Below are positions 53,831 through 63,221 of a DNA stretch of 64,000 bases, piece by piece (within the stretch, counting starts at the first letter, position 1; the number at the start of each line of letters is the position of its first letter). Source of the DNA: Agrobacterium larrymoorei (GTDB lineage: Bacteria > Pseudomonadota > Alphaproteobacteria > Rhizobiales > Rhizobiaceae); NCBI RefSeq assembly GCF_013322225.1, contig NZ_JAAMFB010000027.1, positions 248,001 to 312,000 of the forward strand, given 5' to 3'. The notes below the pieces were generated by a model. That model searched no databases. It was not told the DNA's origin and saw only the letters and a program-made list of their open reading frames with translations. Made by a program: the position numbers and the translations under genes.

Positions 53831-55834
53831 CTACTCGAACTCAAGAATGACTTCATCGACGGCAAGGCTCTGGCCTTGGCTGACCGCAATTCTGCTCACC
53901 GTCCCTTTCCGCTCCGCGCGCAGAATATTCTCCATCTTCATCGCCTCGACTGTTGCCAGTGCTTGTCCGGCTTCCACCTGATCACCTTCGGAAACCGAGA
54001 CGGAAGTGATGACGCCGGGCATGGGGCAGAGCAACATTTTCGATGTGTCGGGCGCCTGTTTCTCCGGCATCAGGCGAGCGAGTTCGGCCATGCGGGGGGA
54101 GCGAACCCGCGCCGTCACATCTGCTCCACGCCATCTCAGGCGAATGGCTGATGGTGAGAGATCGATCTTGATCGCCAGAGTTTCGTCGCCGATTGTGAAG
54201 AGCCCCAGCGTCTGGCCCGGCGTCCAGTTCGTCTTGACGGGCACGGTTTCTCCGCTTTCAAAGCGTATCGCACCATTACCGTTTTCCAGCTCAACGGTAA
54301 CTTTTTGCTCTGTCTTTCCAAAGGAAACGACCCAATCCCTGCCGACAATACGACGGTGATTGCCTATCGTTCCGGAAATTTCCGCTGCACGGTTCTGGGC
54401 ACGAAAGTTCACGAACGCGGCGATAGCGGAAAGCTTCATTCCGGCCTCTTCGTCCAGCGTAACGCCAGAAAACCCATCTGGAAATTCTTCCGCAATGAAG
54501 CCCGTCGTCAGGTTTCCGTCTCGAAACCGCGAATGCTGCATGACGGCTGAGAGGAAGGGCAGGTTGTGGCCGATACCCTCGACCTCGAAGCGATCCAGTG
54601 CTTCTCCCATCGCGCCTATTGCTTTGGCCCTATCCTTGCCCCAGGTGCAGAGTTTGGCGATCATTGGGTCGTAATACATCGAGATTTCGCCGCCCTCGTA
54701 TACGCCGGTGTCATTGCGGACGATTGCCCCATCCGCTTGTCGGCCCTCAGCTGGCGGGCGATAGCGTGTCAGGCGACCGATAGACGGCAGGAAATTACGG
54801 TATGGGTCTTCGGCGTAGAGGCGGCTCTCTATAGCCCAGCCGTTGAGCATTATGTCATCCTGTCCGAAAGTGAGGCTCTCACCCGCGGCAACACGGATCA
54901 TCTGTTCTACAAGATCGATGCCGGTGACGAATTCGGTAACCGGATGCTCGACCTGAAGCCTCGTATTCATTTCAAGGAAATAGAAGTTGCGGTCTCCATC
55001 GACGATGAACTCAACCGTTCCGGCGGAAAAATACCCAACTGCCCTAGCCAGCGCGACGGCCTGCTCGCCCATCGCCTTGCGTGTCGCCTCATCCAGAAAG
55101 GGGGAGGGCGCTTCTTCTATCACCTTCTGGTTTCGGCGCTGGATGGAGCATTCGCGCTCACCCAGATAGAGGATGGTGCCGTGACGATCCCCCAGAACCT
55201 GAATCTCAATATGGCGCGGCTGATCCACGAATTTTTCTATAAAGATGCGGTCGTCACCGAATGAAGCTTTGGCTTCGTTGCGGGAGGACTTGAAGCCTTC
55301 GCGTGCCTCGGTGTCGTTCCACGCGATCCGCATACCCTTGCCGCCGCCGCCCGCTGATGCCTTGATCATCACCGGATAACCGATGGATGAGGCGATGCGC
55401 ACCGCTTCATCTGCCGTCTCGATCAATTCCATATGTCCCGGAACGGTGGATACGCCTGCCTGCGCCGCCAGCTTCTTCGACGTTATCTTGTCACCCATCG
55501 CTTCGATGGCGTTTACCGGTGGGCCGATAAAAGTCACGCCTTCCTTTTCCAGCGCTGCGGCGAAGGCGGGATTTTCCGAAAGAAAGCCGTAACCGGGATG
55601 CACTGCATCCGCACCCGTTTGACGGATTGCGTCAAGGATTTTCTCGATGACGATATAGGACTGGCTTGAGGGGGCAGGGCCGATGTGAACGGCTTCATCC
55701 GCTTCGCGCACATGCAGCGCATTGGCATCGGCGTCGGAATAGACGGCAACCGTCTTGATACCCATTTTCTTTGCCGTGCGAATGACGCGGCAGGCAATTT
55801 CACCCCGGTTGGCAATGAGGATTTTCTTGAACAT
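53831..55834 (-). CDS. pccA: Acyl-CoA (propionyl-CoA) carboxylase alpha subunit: biotin carboxylase and biotin carrier
   Basis: A 667-residue biotin enzyme subunit. MFKKILIANRGEIACRVIRTA opens the biotin carboxylase domain, GGGGKGMR is the ATP-grasp glycine loop, and EMNTRLQVEHPVTE the active-site segment. A BT linker domain follows, and the biotin carrier ends the chain with EAMKMEN, its Lys being biotinylated. The ATG at 55834 gives the canonical start. With pccB 11 bp upstream, it converts propionyl-CoA to methylmalonyl-CoA. Size and order fit PccA, though 3-methylcrotonyl-CoA carboxylase is a weaker alternative. Confidence 0.92.
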   Translation of the reverse strand: MFKKILIANRGEIACRVIRTAKKMGIKTVAVYSDADANALHVREADEAVHIGPAPSSQSYIVIEKILDAIRQTGADAVHPGYGFLSENPAFAAALEKEGVTFIGPPVNAIEAMGDKITSKKLAAQAGVSTVPGHMELIETADEAVRIASSIGYPVMIKASAGGGGKGMRIAWNDTEAREGFKSSRNEAKASFGDDRIFIEKFVDQPRHIEIQVLGDRHGTILYLGERECSIQRRNQKVIEEAPSPFLDEATRKAMGEQAVALARAVGYFSAGTVEFIVDGDRNFYFLEMNTRLQVEHPVTEFVTGIDLVEQMIRVAAGESLTFGQDDIMLNGWAIESRLYAEDPYRNFLPSIGRLTRYRPPAEGRQADGAIVRNDTGVYEGGEISMYYDPMIAKLCTWGKDRAKAIGAMGEALDRFEVEGIGHNLPFLSAVMQHSRFRDGNLTTGFIAEEFPDGFSGVTLDEEAGMKLSAIAAFVNFRAQNRAAEISGTIGNHRRIVGRDWVVSFGKTEQKVTVELENGNGAIRFESGETVPVKTNWTPGQTLGLFTIGDETLAIKIDLSPSAIRLRWRGADVTARVRSPRMAELARLMPEKQAPDTSKMLLCPMPGVITSVSVSEGDQVEAGQALATVEAMKMENILRAERKGTVSRIAVSQGQSLAVDEVILEFE

Positions 55835-55845
55835 GGCTTTTACCC

Positions 55846-57378
55846 TCAAAGCGGAATCGTATCGTGCTTTTTCCAATGCGTCGTCACCTGCTTGTTGCGA
55901 AGCGAAGCAAACGCGCGGGCGATGCGGCGGCGGGAGGAATGCGGCATGATTACTTCATCGATGAAACCGCGTTCGGCTGCGACGAAAGGATTGGCGAAGC
56001 GCTCTTCATATTCCCGCGTTCGTTCCGCGATCTTGTCCGGGTCTGAAAGCTCTGAGCGATAGAGGATTTCAGATGCACCCTTGGCTCCCATCACCGCAAT
56101 TTCCGCCGTTGGCCAGGCATAGTTCACGTCGGCGCCGATGTGTTTCGAGGCCATCACGTCATAGGCCCCGCCGTAAGCTTTGCGGGTAATGAGCGTGACC
56201 ATAGGGACCGTTGCCTCGGAATAAGCAAAAAGCAGCTTTGCGCCATGCTTGATGACACCGCCATATTCCTGCGCCACACCCGGCAGAAACCCTGGCACAT
56301 CCACCAGCGTCAAAATCGGTATGTTGAAAGCGTCACAGAAACGCACGAAGCGCGCGGCTTTTCTGGAACTGTCGATATCCAGGCACCCCGCCAGCACCAT
56401 GGGCTGGTTTGCAACCACGCCCACCGTTTCTCCTTCGATACGAAGGAAACCGGTTATGATGTTCCTGGCAAAAGCCTCCTGCAACTCAAAGAAGTCGCCC
56501 TCGTCGGCAAGCGCCAGTATCAGCTCCTTCATGTCGTAAGGCTTGTTGGAGCTATCCGGGATCAGCGTGTCGAGCCGGGCCTCAAGTCGCGCTGGATCGT
56601 CATGAAACTTGCGGGTAGGAAGCTTGCTGCGGTTATTGAGCGGCAGAAAATCGAACAGCGCTCGCACCGCCTCCAGCGCCTCTATGTCGTTTTCGAAAGC
56701 GCCGTCAGCGACTGAGGATTTTTTTGTGTGGGTTACAGCCCCGCCCAATTCCTCTGCCGTGACGATCTCGTTTGTGACGGTCTTTACCACGTCCGGGCCG
56801 GTCACGAACATATAGGAACTATCGCGCACCATGAAGATGAAGTCGGTCATGGCGGGGGAATAGACCGCGCCGCCTGCGCATGGTCCCATGATGACAGAGA
56901 TTTGCGGGATGACGCCGGATACCTCGGCATTGCGGCGAAATACCTCGGCATAGCCAGCGAGCGAGGCAACGCCTTCCTGAATGCGCGCGCCGCCTGAATC
57001 ATTCAGACCGATCACTGGCGCACCGACGCGCACCGCCATATCCATGATCTTGCAGATTTTCTGCGCATGGGTTTCAGAGAGTGAGCCGCCGAGTACGGTG
57101 AAGTCCTGGCTGAAAACGTAGACCTGTCGTCCGTTGATCGTGCCCCAGCCGGTCACGACGCCATCACCTGCGATCTTCTGGCCCGCCATGCCGAAATCCA
57201 CCGCGCGGTGGGTGACATACATGTCGTATTCTTCGAAGGAGCCTTCATCCAGAAGAACGTCTATGCGTTCCCGCGCCGTAAGCTTACCCTTGGCGTGCTG
57301 TGCATCGATACGCTTTTGCCCGCCACCAAGGCGGGCCTCGGTGCGCCGGCTTTCGAGTTCATTCAGGACTGAGCGCAT
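55846..57378 (-). CDS. pccB: Propionyl-CoA carboxylase beta subunit (carboxyltransferase)
   Basis: The 510-residue carboxyltransferase subunit, usual length for PccB. The N-terminal half has [24 protein letters not shown] and [20 protein letters not shown] (oxyanion site), the C-terminal half [25 protein letters not shown] and [13 protein letters not shown] (second oxyanion site). Propionyl-CoA specificity is inferred from overall likeness and its pairing with pccA. GGGAGG precedes the ATG. Confidence 0.95.
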   Translation of the reverse strand: MRSVLNELESRRTEARLGGGQKRIDAQHAKGKLTARERIDVLLDEGSFEEYDMYVTHRAVDFGMAGQKIAGDGVVTGWGTINGRQVYVFSQDFTVLGGSLSETHAQKICKIMDMAVRVGAPVIGLNDSGGARIQEGVASLAGYAEVFRRNAEVSGVIPQISVIMGPCAGGAVYSPAMTDFIFMVRDSSYMFVTGPDVVKTVTNEIVTAEELGGAVTHTKKSSVADGAFENDIEALEAVRALFDFLPLNNRSKLPTRKFHDDPARLEARLDTLIPDSSNKPYDMKELILALADEGDFFELQEAFARNIITGFLRIEGETVGVVANQPMVLAGCLDIDSSRKAARFVRFCDAFNIPILTLVDVPGFLPGVAQEYGGVIKHGAKLLFAYSEATVPMVTLITRKAYGGAYDVMASKHIGADVNYAWPTAEIAVMGAKGASEILYRSELSDPDKIAERTREYEERFANPFVAAERGFIDEVIMPHSSRRRIARAFASLRNKQVTTHWKKHDTIPL

Positions 57379-57462
57379 AAGACCTCCCTACTCGCAATCG
57401 GGATCAAGTCTTAGCAGACGGAGTGAGTTCATAAAACCATCATTACTGGTAGTGGTATGAAA

Positions 57463-59106
57463 TCAATGAAGAACTTTGGGTGGCACCCATCGCCGGTGCG
57501 GCTGCGCCTCGCTGGCAAGCAACATGGCAGAAGGTTCTGTCTCGCTGCTGGACGCCGTGGCTCTGAGCCTCGCGAGTGCATTTCTCGCCTTTTCCGCATA
57601 TTCCATGTTGACCCCATCGTCGGAGTGGTAGCCCTGAAGCTTCTCGAAAATGGCGGCAGCTTCCGCGCGTCTGCCTGCCGCCACCATGGCAATCCCACAC
57701 TTGTAAAGTCCTTCACGATGGAACGGTGCGCGGTGAGAAACCTCCTGAAATGCCCGAACGGCACCATTGTAATTCTGCTGCGCCAGCCGGGTTTCGCCAA
57801 GACGAAGCAATATGGGTAGCGGGTCTTCGACAGTGCGGCTCAATGCGGCATATGCGTCTTCAGCCTCCTTGAATGCGCCTTTCTCGAACATGAGGTTGGC
57901 AAGTCCGAAGGCTGCGCCGCTATGTTCCGGCGCTGTTTCCAGCACCTGCCGGAACGCGATCTCGGACTGCGCCTTCGCTCCGCGTTTGTAGAGTTTCAGC
58001 GCCTCGTCATAGACGAAGCGAATGCTACACGGGTGTAGTTTGCCCTCCAGGTTCTCGCCGCTGCGCGTTCTGAAAAGCGTACAAGTAATGGGGCGCTCGA
58101 CAGGGCCGAACATGTATTTGTAAGGCTCGTTGCCGCGCAGAAAATCGTAATGCGTGAAGCCCATTTCAATGGCACGGCGGATGCAATATCCATGCAGCAC
58201 GAGACCGGGCGACGGTGTGGTCCAGGTTTCGTCGCGTCCGGTAATATAAAAGAGTACGGCCTTCTTCTGCCGGTCCAGGATGTTGGCGAGAGCGCCCAGC
58301 GGACGGTCTTCGTGCCACAGAACCGGAACGTCCATATTCCCATCGATAAAGCTGTCCATCAGCATTTCGCGGGTGGCGAATATAAGTTTTTCCGTTTTTT
58401 CCTTGCCCTTGTATGGCGTCCATTTGATGCGCCAGAGATCGAACAGAATGTCGAGGTCGCGATCAATCGTGTCGGGGGTGGCAAATGTAATGCGATATGC
58501 GTCGTCGCCTTCGACCTTGCGTAAGAAACGGCGAAGCTTCTGCCGGGTCTGGCTGCTCATTGACGTGTCCAGATATTGATCGAAAGTTTCCGGAAGCGTT
58601 ACGACCGGGCAGACGCAGTTGTTGATGTTGTTGAGCGCTGGCGGCGTGCTGTCGCGAAACATCACCAGGGGCCCTTGCAGTGCTTGGATCATGGCGTCGC
58701 GGCGTGTTGGTGGGCCGGAGAGGTAATCCATCTTGAAATGAGTCCAGCGCTGTTCTTTTATAAACGTGCAGAAACCGGCAACGGCGTGATCTTCATACTC
58801 CGGTAGCGTGATAAAGCCCGTATAGTCGGCGGCAAAATTGCCGGCCATGATAATCTCATCGTAAAATCGACCAGTCTTTTGATCCTGCTGCGTTACGACG
58901 CGTAGCGCGAAGAAGGCAACGTAGGGCGATCCTGCGGGCTTTTCCCGCAGCGCCAGTATGAACCAGCGTCCGCGCCGCCACAGATAGGCTCTTAGCCAAA
59001 CCCATGAGAGAAAATGCTGGGCGTGCGGATCGGCCATGAAGACTTGATCCCAACGGTCTTTCAAGGCGTCGTATCCCGCCCGCGTGTCGATGACGTCGAT
59101 GCGCAT
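57463..59106 (-). CDS. CelD/BcsL-type GNAT acetyltransferase with C-terminal TPR repeats
   Basis: A 547-residue cytoplasmic protein. Residues 1-350 match the BioF2/GNAT_6 acetyltransferase fold of CelD-like proteins (DPHAQHFLSWVWLRAYLWRRG, LGALANILDRQKKAVLFYITGRD, GFTHYDFLRGNEPYKYMFG). Residues 375-520 hold about four tetratricopeptide repeats (AFRQVLETAPEHSGAAFGLANLMFEKGAFKEAEDAY and the next). Such proteins are linked to polysaccharide or cell-envelope acylation, but the partner is unknown. The gene precedes pccB by 84 bp on the same strand. Its ribosome binding site can pair with an upstream CCTCCCAA. Confidence 0.83.
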   Translation of the reverse strand: MRIDVIDTRAGYDALKDRWDQVFMADPHAQHFLSWVWLRAYLWRRGRWFILALREKPAGSPYVAFFALRVVTQQDQKTGRFYDEIIMAGNFAADYTGFITLPEYEDHAVAGFCTFIKEQRWTHFKMDYLSGPPTRRDAMIQALQGPLVMFRDSTPPALNNINNCVCPVVTLPETFDQYLDTSMSSQTRQKLRRFLRKVEGDDAYRITFATPDTIDRDLDILFDLWRIKWTPYKGKEKTEKLIFATREMLMDSFIDGNMDVPVLWHEDRPLGALANILDRQKKAVLFYITGRDETWTTPSPGLVLHGYCIRRAIEMGFTHYDFLRGNEPYKYMFGPVERPITCTLFRTRSGENLEGKLHPCSIRFVYDEALKLYKRGAKAQSEIAFRQVLETAPEHSGAAFGLANLMFEKGAFKEAEDAYAALSRTVEDPLPILLRLGETRLAQQNYNGAVRAFQEVSHRAPFHREGLYKCGIAMVAAGRRAEAAAIFEKLQGYHSDDGVNMEYAEKARNALARLRATASSSETEPSAMLLASEAQPHRRWVPPKVLH

Positions 59107-59110
59107 GTCC

Positions 59111-59142
59111 CCTCCCAATACGATTTACTGCTTCTTGGGAGG
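59111..59142 (-). promoter_or_regulatory. Hairpin that would occlude the ribosome binding site of the acetyltransferase-TPR gene
   Basis: In the mRNA, CCTCCCAA (59142-59135) pairs perfectly with TTGGGAGG (59118-59111) across 16 nt. The second arm holds the purine-rich ribosome binding site directly before the ATG at 59106. This could be a translational switch; the trigger is unknown. Confidence 0.45.
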
Positions 59143-59215
59143 TGTCATTCTAGGCAGAAACTGTTCGCCTGATATTCTCCGTTTGGGTGAGCCTGGCGTA
59201 TCAAATGGAGTTAGA

Positions 59216-59653
59216 TCACCCGCGATAGGCAACCAGAACCGCACCGCAGGCGATGAGAATCACACCGAACCAGTTCGGAAGCGACAGCTTTTCTCCGAGA
59301 AACAGCACGGCGAAAACCGCTACGAACACCACGCTCAGCTTATCGATGGGAGCGACGCGTGCGGCATCGCCGATCTTCAGGGCACGGAAATAGCATATCC
59401 AGGATGCGCCCGTGGCGAGGCCCGAGAGCGTAAGGAAAATCCACGTTCGACCGGAAATGGACGATGGCTGCTGCCAGTGTCCGGTAATGTAAACCATGAA
59501 GCCGGCGGCCAACAGAATAACGATGGTTCGGATGAAGGTTGCGAAGTCGGAGTTGACGTTTTCCACACCGATTTTTGCGAAGATCGCGGTCAGCGCGGCA
59601 AAAGCGGCAGAAAGCAAAGCCCAGAATTGCCAGGAAATGAGAAGATTTTTCAT
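59216..59653 (-). CDS. Half-size EamA/DMT family transporter
   Basis: A membrane protein of 145 residues with one EamA domain (four to five helices) in place of the usual two. Landmarks are FAALTAIFAKIGVENVNSDFATFIRT, TGASWICYFRALKIGDAARVAPIDKLSVVFVAVFAVLFLGEKL and GVILIACGAVLVAYRG. Such short forms are thought to act as dimers in metabolite or drug export. The gene starts with AAA-rich codons after a GGTGGGACC stretch without a strong ribosome site. It stands between dctA and the acetyltransferase gene on the same strand. Confidence 0.9.
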   Translation of the reverse strand: MKNLLISWQFWALLSAAFAALTAIFAKIGVENVNSDFATFIRTIVILLAAGFMVYITGHWQQPSSISGRTWIFLTLSGLATGASWICYFRALKIGDAARVAPIDKLSVVFVAVFAVLFLGEKLSLPNWFGVILIACGAVLVAYRG

Positions 59654-59798
59654 GGTGGGACCACCAGTTCAACGTGAAAGGATGAATGCTGTTCGAATTT
59701 GTATCCCGTTGACCCAATGATGAAAAGATTTCGGATGAGACAAGGCCCGCGCCGGGGGACGACACGGACCTTGCTCATCAGGTCTTCCTTGGGAGGAC

Positions 59799-61139
59799 TT
59801 ATTCTGCTGGCTGCGGCATCGGTGTCGCCGCTGGTTCGCCAATGCTTACGGGTTGCTCACCCTTCAGCACGGCTGCCAGTTGTTCCTGGTCCAGTTCGCC
59901 TTCCCAGCGGGCGACGACAATGGTTGCGACCGCGTTGCCAACGAAGTTGGTCAGCGCGCGGCACTCGGACATGAAGCGGTCAATGCCGAGGATCAATGCC
60001 ATACCGGCAACCGGCACGGACGGCACGACGGAGAGCGTCGCTGCCAGCGTGATGAAGCCAGCGCCGGTGATGCCTGCGGCGCCCTTTGAACTCAGCATTG
60101 CAACGAGAAGCAGCAGGATCTGTTCACCGAAGGACAAATGAATGCCGGTTGCCTGCGCGATGAAGAGGGCTGCCAGCGTCATGTAGATGTTGGTACCGTC
60201 GAGATTGAACGAATAACCGGTCGGAATGACGAGACCAACGACAGAGCGCTTGCATCCAGCCTTTTCCATCTTGCTCATCAGACCCGGAAGCGCTGCTTCG
60301 GAAGAAGATGTGCCGAGAACCAGCAACAGTTCTTCCTTGATGTAACGGATCAGCGCCAGAATGGAGAAGCCGTTATAGCGGCAGACGGCGCCCAGTATGA
60401 CGAGCACGAAGAAGATCGACGTGAAGTAAAATGTGCCAATCAACATTGCGAGATTGGTGACGGACGAAATGCCATATTTACCGATGGTGAACGCCATTGC
60501 ACCGAAAGCGCCGATAGGGGCGGCCTTCATCAGAATAGCGACCAGCTTGAAGATCGGATACATCAGCGCGTGCATGAAATCGACGACTGGCTTGCCGCGT
60601 TCACCAACTATGCCCAGCGAAATGCCGAACAGTACGGAGAAGAACAGGACCTGAAGGATATCGCCTTCCGCGAACGCACCGACAATGGTCGTCGGAATGA
60701 TGTTCATCAGGAAGCCCGTGATGGACTGCTCATGCGCCTTGGCGGCGTAGGTCGCGACTGCCTTGCCGTCCAGCGAGGCCGGGTCGATGTTCATGCCAGC
60801 GCCGGGCTGAACGACGTTAGCGACGATCATGCCCACGAGCAGCGCCAACGTGGAGAAGGTCAAAAAGTAGATCATCGCCTTGCCGGCAACGCGGCCAACC
60901 TTCTTCATGTCGTTCATACCGGCGATGCCGGTCGCGACAGTCAGGAAGATTACAGGTGCGATGATCATCTTGACGAGGCGGATGAAGCCGTCACCAAGCG
61001 GCTTCAATTGTTCGCCGAGTGCAGGGTAGAAGTGACCGAGCGCAATACCTGCGACAATGGCCACAATGACCTGGAAATAGAGGTGCCGGTAGAACGGCAG
61101 TTTAGCATGGCTTTCGGCCACGGCAGTGCTGTCAATCAT
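59799..61139 (-). CDS. dctA: C4-dicarboxylate transport protein DctA
   Basis: A sodium/proton symporter for succinate, fumarate and malate, 446 residues. It shows the glutamate-transporter fold: [38 protein letters not shown], the serine-rich hairpin [34 protein letters not shown] and [22 protein letters not shown], with ligand residues in the last two. The ATG at 61139 follows GGAGGA. A sigma-54 promoter and two DctD-like sites stand upstream, with the dctBD regulators divergent. Confidence 0.97.
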   Translation of the reverse strand: MIDSTAVAESHAKLPFYRHLYFQVIVAIVAGIALGHFYPALGEQLKPLGDGFIRLVKMIIAPVIFLTVATGIAGMNDMKKVGRVAGKAMIYFLTFSTLALLVGMIVANVVQPGAGMNIDPASLDGKAVATYAAKAHEQSITGFLMNIIPTTIVGAFAEGDILQVLFFSVLFGISLGIVGERGKPVVDFMHALMYPIFKLVAILMKAAPIGAFGAMAFTIGKYGISSVTNLAMLIGTFYFTSIFFVLVILGAVCRYNGFSILALIRYIKEELLLVLGTSSSEAALPGLMSKMEKAGCKRSVVGLVIPTGYSFNLDGTNIYMTLAALFIAQATGIHLSFGEQILLLLVAMLSSKGAAGITGAGFITLAATLSVVPSVPVAGMALILGIDRFMSECRALTNFVGNAVATIVVARWEGELDQEQLAAVLKGEQPVSIGEPAATPMPQPAE

Positions 61140-61232
61140 GTTAGTTCCTCCTCGGTCCAAACCCTGCCCTGAATGGCCTCCCGGGTTCGCCGTAACATTT
61201 TCGCGGTCCTCAAACCGTTCGTTGGCAGCTTT

Positions 61233-61248
61233 TGCAAGCGCTGTGCCA
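61233..61248 (-). promoter_or_regulatory. Sigma-54 promoter of dctA
   Basis: On the minus strand TGGCAC, 5 nt, TTGCA, the exact -24/-12 form. Transcription would begin near 61222, leaving an untranslated leader of about 83 nt before dctA. Confidence 0.88.
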
Positions 61249-61320
61249 GATTGTGAAGAGAATATTAAGTAAATGAAATCGTTTGTTTAATTAGATTATT
61301 AGGTTTTCGAAGGTTGGAGT

Positions 61321-61339
61321 TTGTGCGGATTTTCGCCCT
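61321..61339. promoter_or_regulatory. DctD upstream activator site, promoter-proximal (degenerate)
   Basis: TTGTGCGGATTTTCGCCC keeps one good half (TTGTGCGGA) and a diverged second half. It is about 100 bp upstream of the dctA start point. Confidence 0.65.
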
Positions 61340-61353
61340 CCTTACCTTGCGAA

Positions 61354-61373
61354 TTGTGTAGAAATCCGCACAA
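61354..61373. promoter_or_regulatory. DctD upstream activator site, promoter-distal
   Basis: TTGTG and CACAA flank an inner GAAATCC; its right half TCCGCACAA mirrors TTGTGCGGA of the proximal site. Two such sites are the known arrangement in rhizobial dctA promoters. It ends 27 bp before the dctB ATG. Confidence 0.7.
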
Positions 61374-61400
61374 TAATCGCGGGAGTTTCGTGAGAGTTCG

Positions 61401-63221
61401 ATGGCAGGTTTTCTTGACAGTAGCCGTTTCCGCTGGATGGCATTTGTCGTCACGTGGATCATTATTGCCGCCGGGACTTTCTTTGCCGCTGATAAGCTGG
61501 GGCGCATTCAGGCGATGCGGACTTTGCTTGCCGACGCGTCGACCGATGCTGAACTGAAGTCGGCTTTGTTGAATGTCGCGCTGGAACGACCTCGCGTCTT
61601 ACCGCTCGTTCTATCTCGTGACCGCGATCTCATAGACGCTCTCGAAGGTGGTGCGCCCGCAGTAGAGCGCCTCAACGCAAAGCTGGAGGGCCTTATCGAA
61701 GGCACGCAAGCGTCAGTCATCTACGTCACAAACATGTCGGGCGTGACAGTCGCTTCCAGTAACTGGCGCACACCCGAAAGCTTCGTCGGTTCGAACTACG
61801 CCTTCCGCGATTATTTCAGGCGCGCATTGGGAACCGGCAGCGCCGAACATTATGCGCTTGGCAATGTCAGTCGCAGACCGGGGCTTTATATTTCTCGCCG
61901 TATCGACGGGCTGAATGGAAGCCCTTTGGGTGTGGTGATTGCGAAGGTCGAGTTCAATCGCCTCGAAGCGGATTGGAATATTGGTGGACGACCTGTCTAC
62001 ATCGTTGACAAGAACGGTGTGGTGTTGATGACCAGCATTCCCGAATGGCGGTTCAAGACGGTTGCGCCGATTGATGATGCGCGTCGCAAGACGATTGCCG
62101 AAAGCCTTCAGTTCGGGGACGAAACGCTTGATCCAATGCCGGTAAAAGAGCTTGCCACGCCCGGGACGCAGGTCGCGATCGTGGAAGTCGATGCTCCTGC
62201 AGCGCTGCGTGGGGAGTATCTACGACTGGAATTATCAGTTTCGATGACGGAGTGGTCGCTACATTATCTCCAGCCGGTGGCGGCGACGATGAATTCGGCA
62301 ATTCGAGAAAGCAGGACCATCGCGGCGGCCGGCCTCATGCCATTACTGGCGATCTCCGGCATTTGGCTTCGGCGTCGGCAAAAGGCAGACCAGGTACGGG
62401 CCGCGGCCGAACGGGATCGCGCCGAGCTTGAACGGCGCGTGCAGGAGCGTACGCGCGACCTCACGATGGCACGGGACCGGCTCGAGGCTGAAATTCTGCT
62501 TCACGAGCAGACCGGCAAGGAACTGCAAAGCGTTCAGCACGAACTGGTGCAGGCAAACCGCCTGTCGATTCTCGGTCAGGTGGCGGCAGGGGTCGCACAC
62601 GAGATCAACCAGCCGGTAGCGACAATCCGCGCTTTTGCGGACAACGCTCGTGTCTTCCTTAAGCGTAAACGCACGAGTGAGGCGGATGAGAACCTTGAGA
62701 GCATCGCCGCGCTCACCGAGCGTATCGGTGTTATCACCAGCGACCTCAAAATATTGGCGCGTAAAGGGCGCACGGCGGCGGAGCCTGTCAGTATCCGGTT
62801 CGTGATCGAAGGTGGCGTGGTGCTTTTGCGCAGCCGCTTTGCGGGCCGCATGGACATGCTGGATATCGAGCTTCCAGATGAAAGTTGGAAGGTTTTGGGA
62901 AGCCGCATCAGGCTCGAGCAGATTGTCATCAACCTGTTGCAGAACGCACTGGAAGCAGTGGAGGAAAAGCCAGATGGGCGTGTCGAGGTTCGCGTGATTG
63001 AGGTTGGCGAAGACGTGATGTTGACTGTCAAGGACAACGGACCCGGCATCGCACCGGATATCCATGAACAGCTTTTCTCACCGTTCAATACCTCAAAGGA
63101 GGGCGGGTTGGGACTTGGTCTCGTCATCTCCAGCGATATCGCGTCCGATTATGGCGGTCGCATCGAGGTCGATACAGGTGAAAGCGGCACCTGCTTTTCT
63201 GTTTATTTGAAACGGGCATGA
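61401..63221 (+). CDS. dctB: C4-dicarboxylate sensor histidine kinase DctB
   Basis: A 606-residue membrane sensor. Helix 1 ([18 protein letters not shown]) is followed by a periplasmic tandem PDC sensor of about 260 residues ([25 protein letters not shown] is the substrate-pocket region). Helix 2 then leads to a coiled coil, HisKA ([26 protein letters not shown] with phospho-His) and HATPase ([34 protein letters not shown]). DctA modulates DctB signalling in relatives. Its stop overlaps the dctD start. Confidence 0.96.
   Translation: MAGFLDSSRFRWMAFVVTWIIIAAGTFFAADKLGRIQAMRTLLADASTDAELKSALLNVALERPRVLPLVLSRDRDLIDALEGGAPAVERLNAKLEGLIEGTQASVIYVTNMSGVTVASSNWRTPESFVGSNYAFRDYFRRALGTGSAEHYALGNVSRRPGLYISRRIDGLNGSPLGVVIAKVEFNRLEADWNIGGRPVYIVDKNGVVLMTSIPEWRFKTVAPIDDARRKTIAESLQFGDETLDPMPVKELATPGTQVAIVEVDAPAALRGEYLRLELSVSMTEWSLHYLQPVAATMNSAIRESRTIAAAGLMPLLAISGIWLRRRQKADQVRAAAERDRAELERRVQERTRDLTMARDRLEAEILLHEQTGKELQSVQHELVQANRLSILGQVAAGVAHEINQPVATIRAFADNARVFLKRKRTSEADENLESIAALTERIGVITSDLKILARKGRTAAEPVSIRFVIEGGVVLLRSRFAGRMDMLDIELPDESWKVLGSRIRLEQIVINLLQNALEAVEEKPDGRVEVRVIEVGEDVMLTVKDNGPGIAPDIHEQLFSPFNTSKEGGLGLGLVISSDIASDYGGRIEVDTGESGTCFSVYLKRA

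Noticed and set aside
59745-59785. Possible terminator after dctA (AAGGTCCG with CGGGCCTT on the minus strand)
   Set aside because: The stem includes a G-T pair, the loop is long and no T-run follows; too weak to list.
60138-61172. A 344-codon frame on the plus strand
   Set aside because: It lies entirely antisense to dctA; the product is Glu/Arg/His/Asp-rich, typical of an antisense frame in a GC-rich gene.
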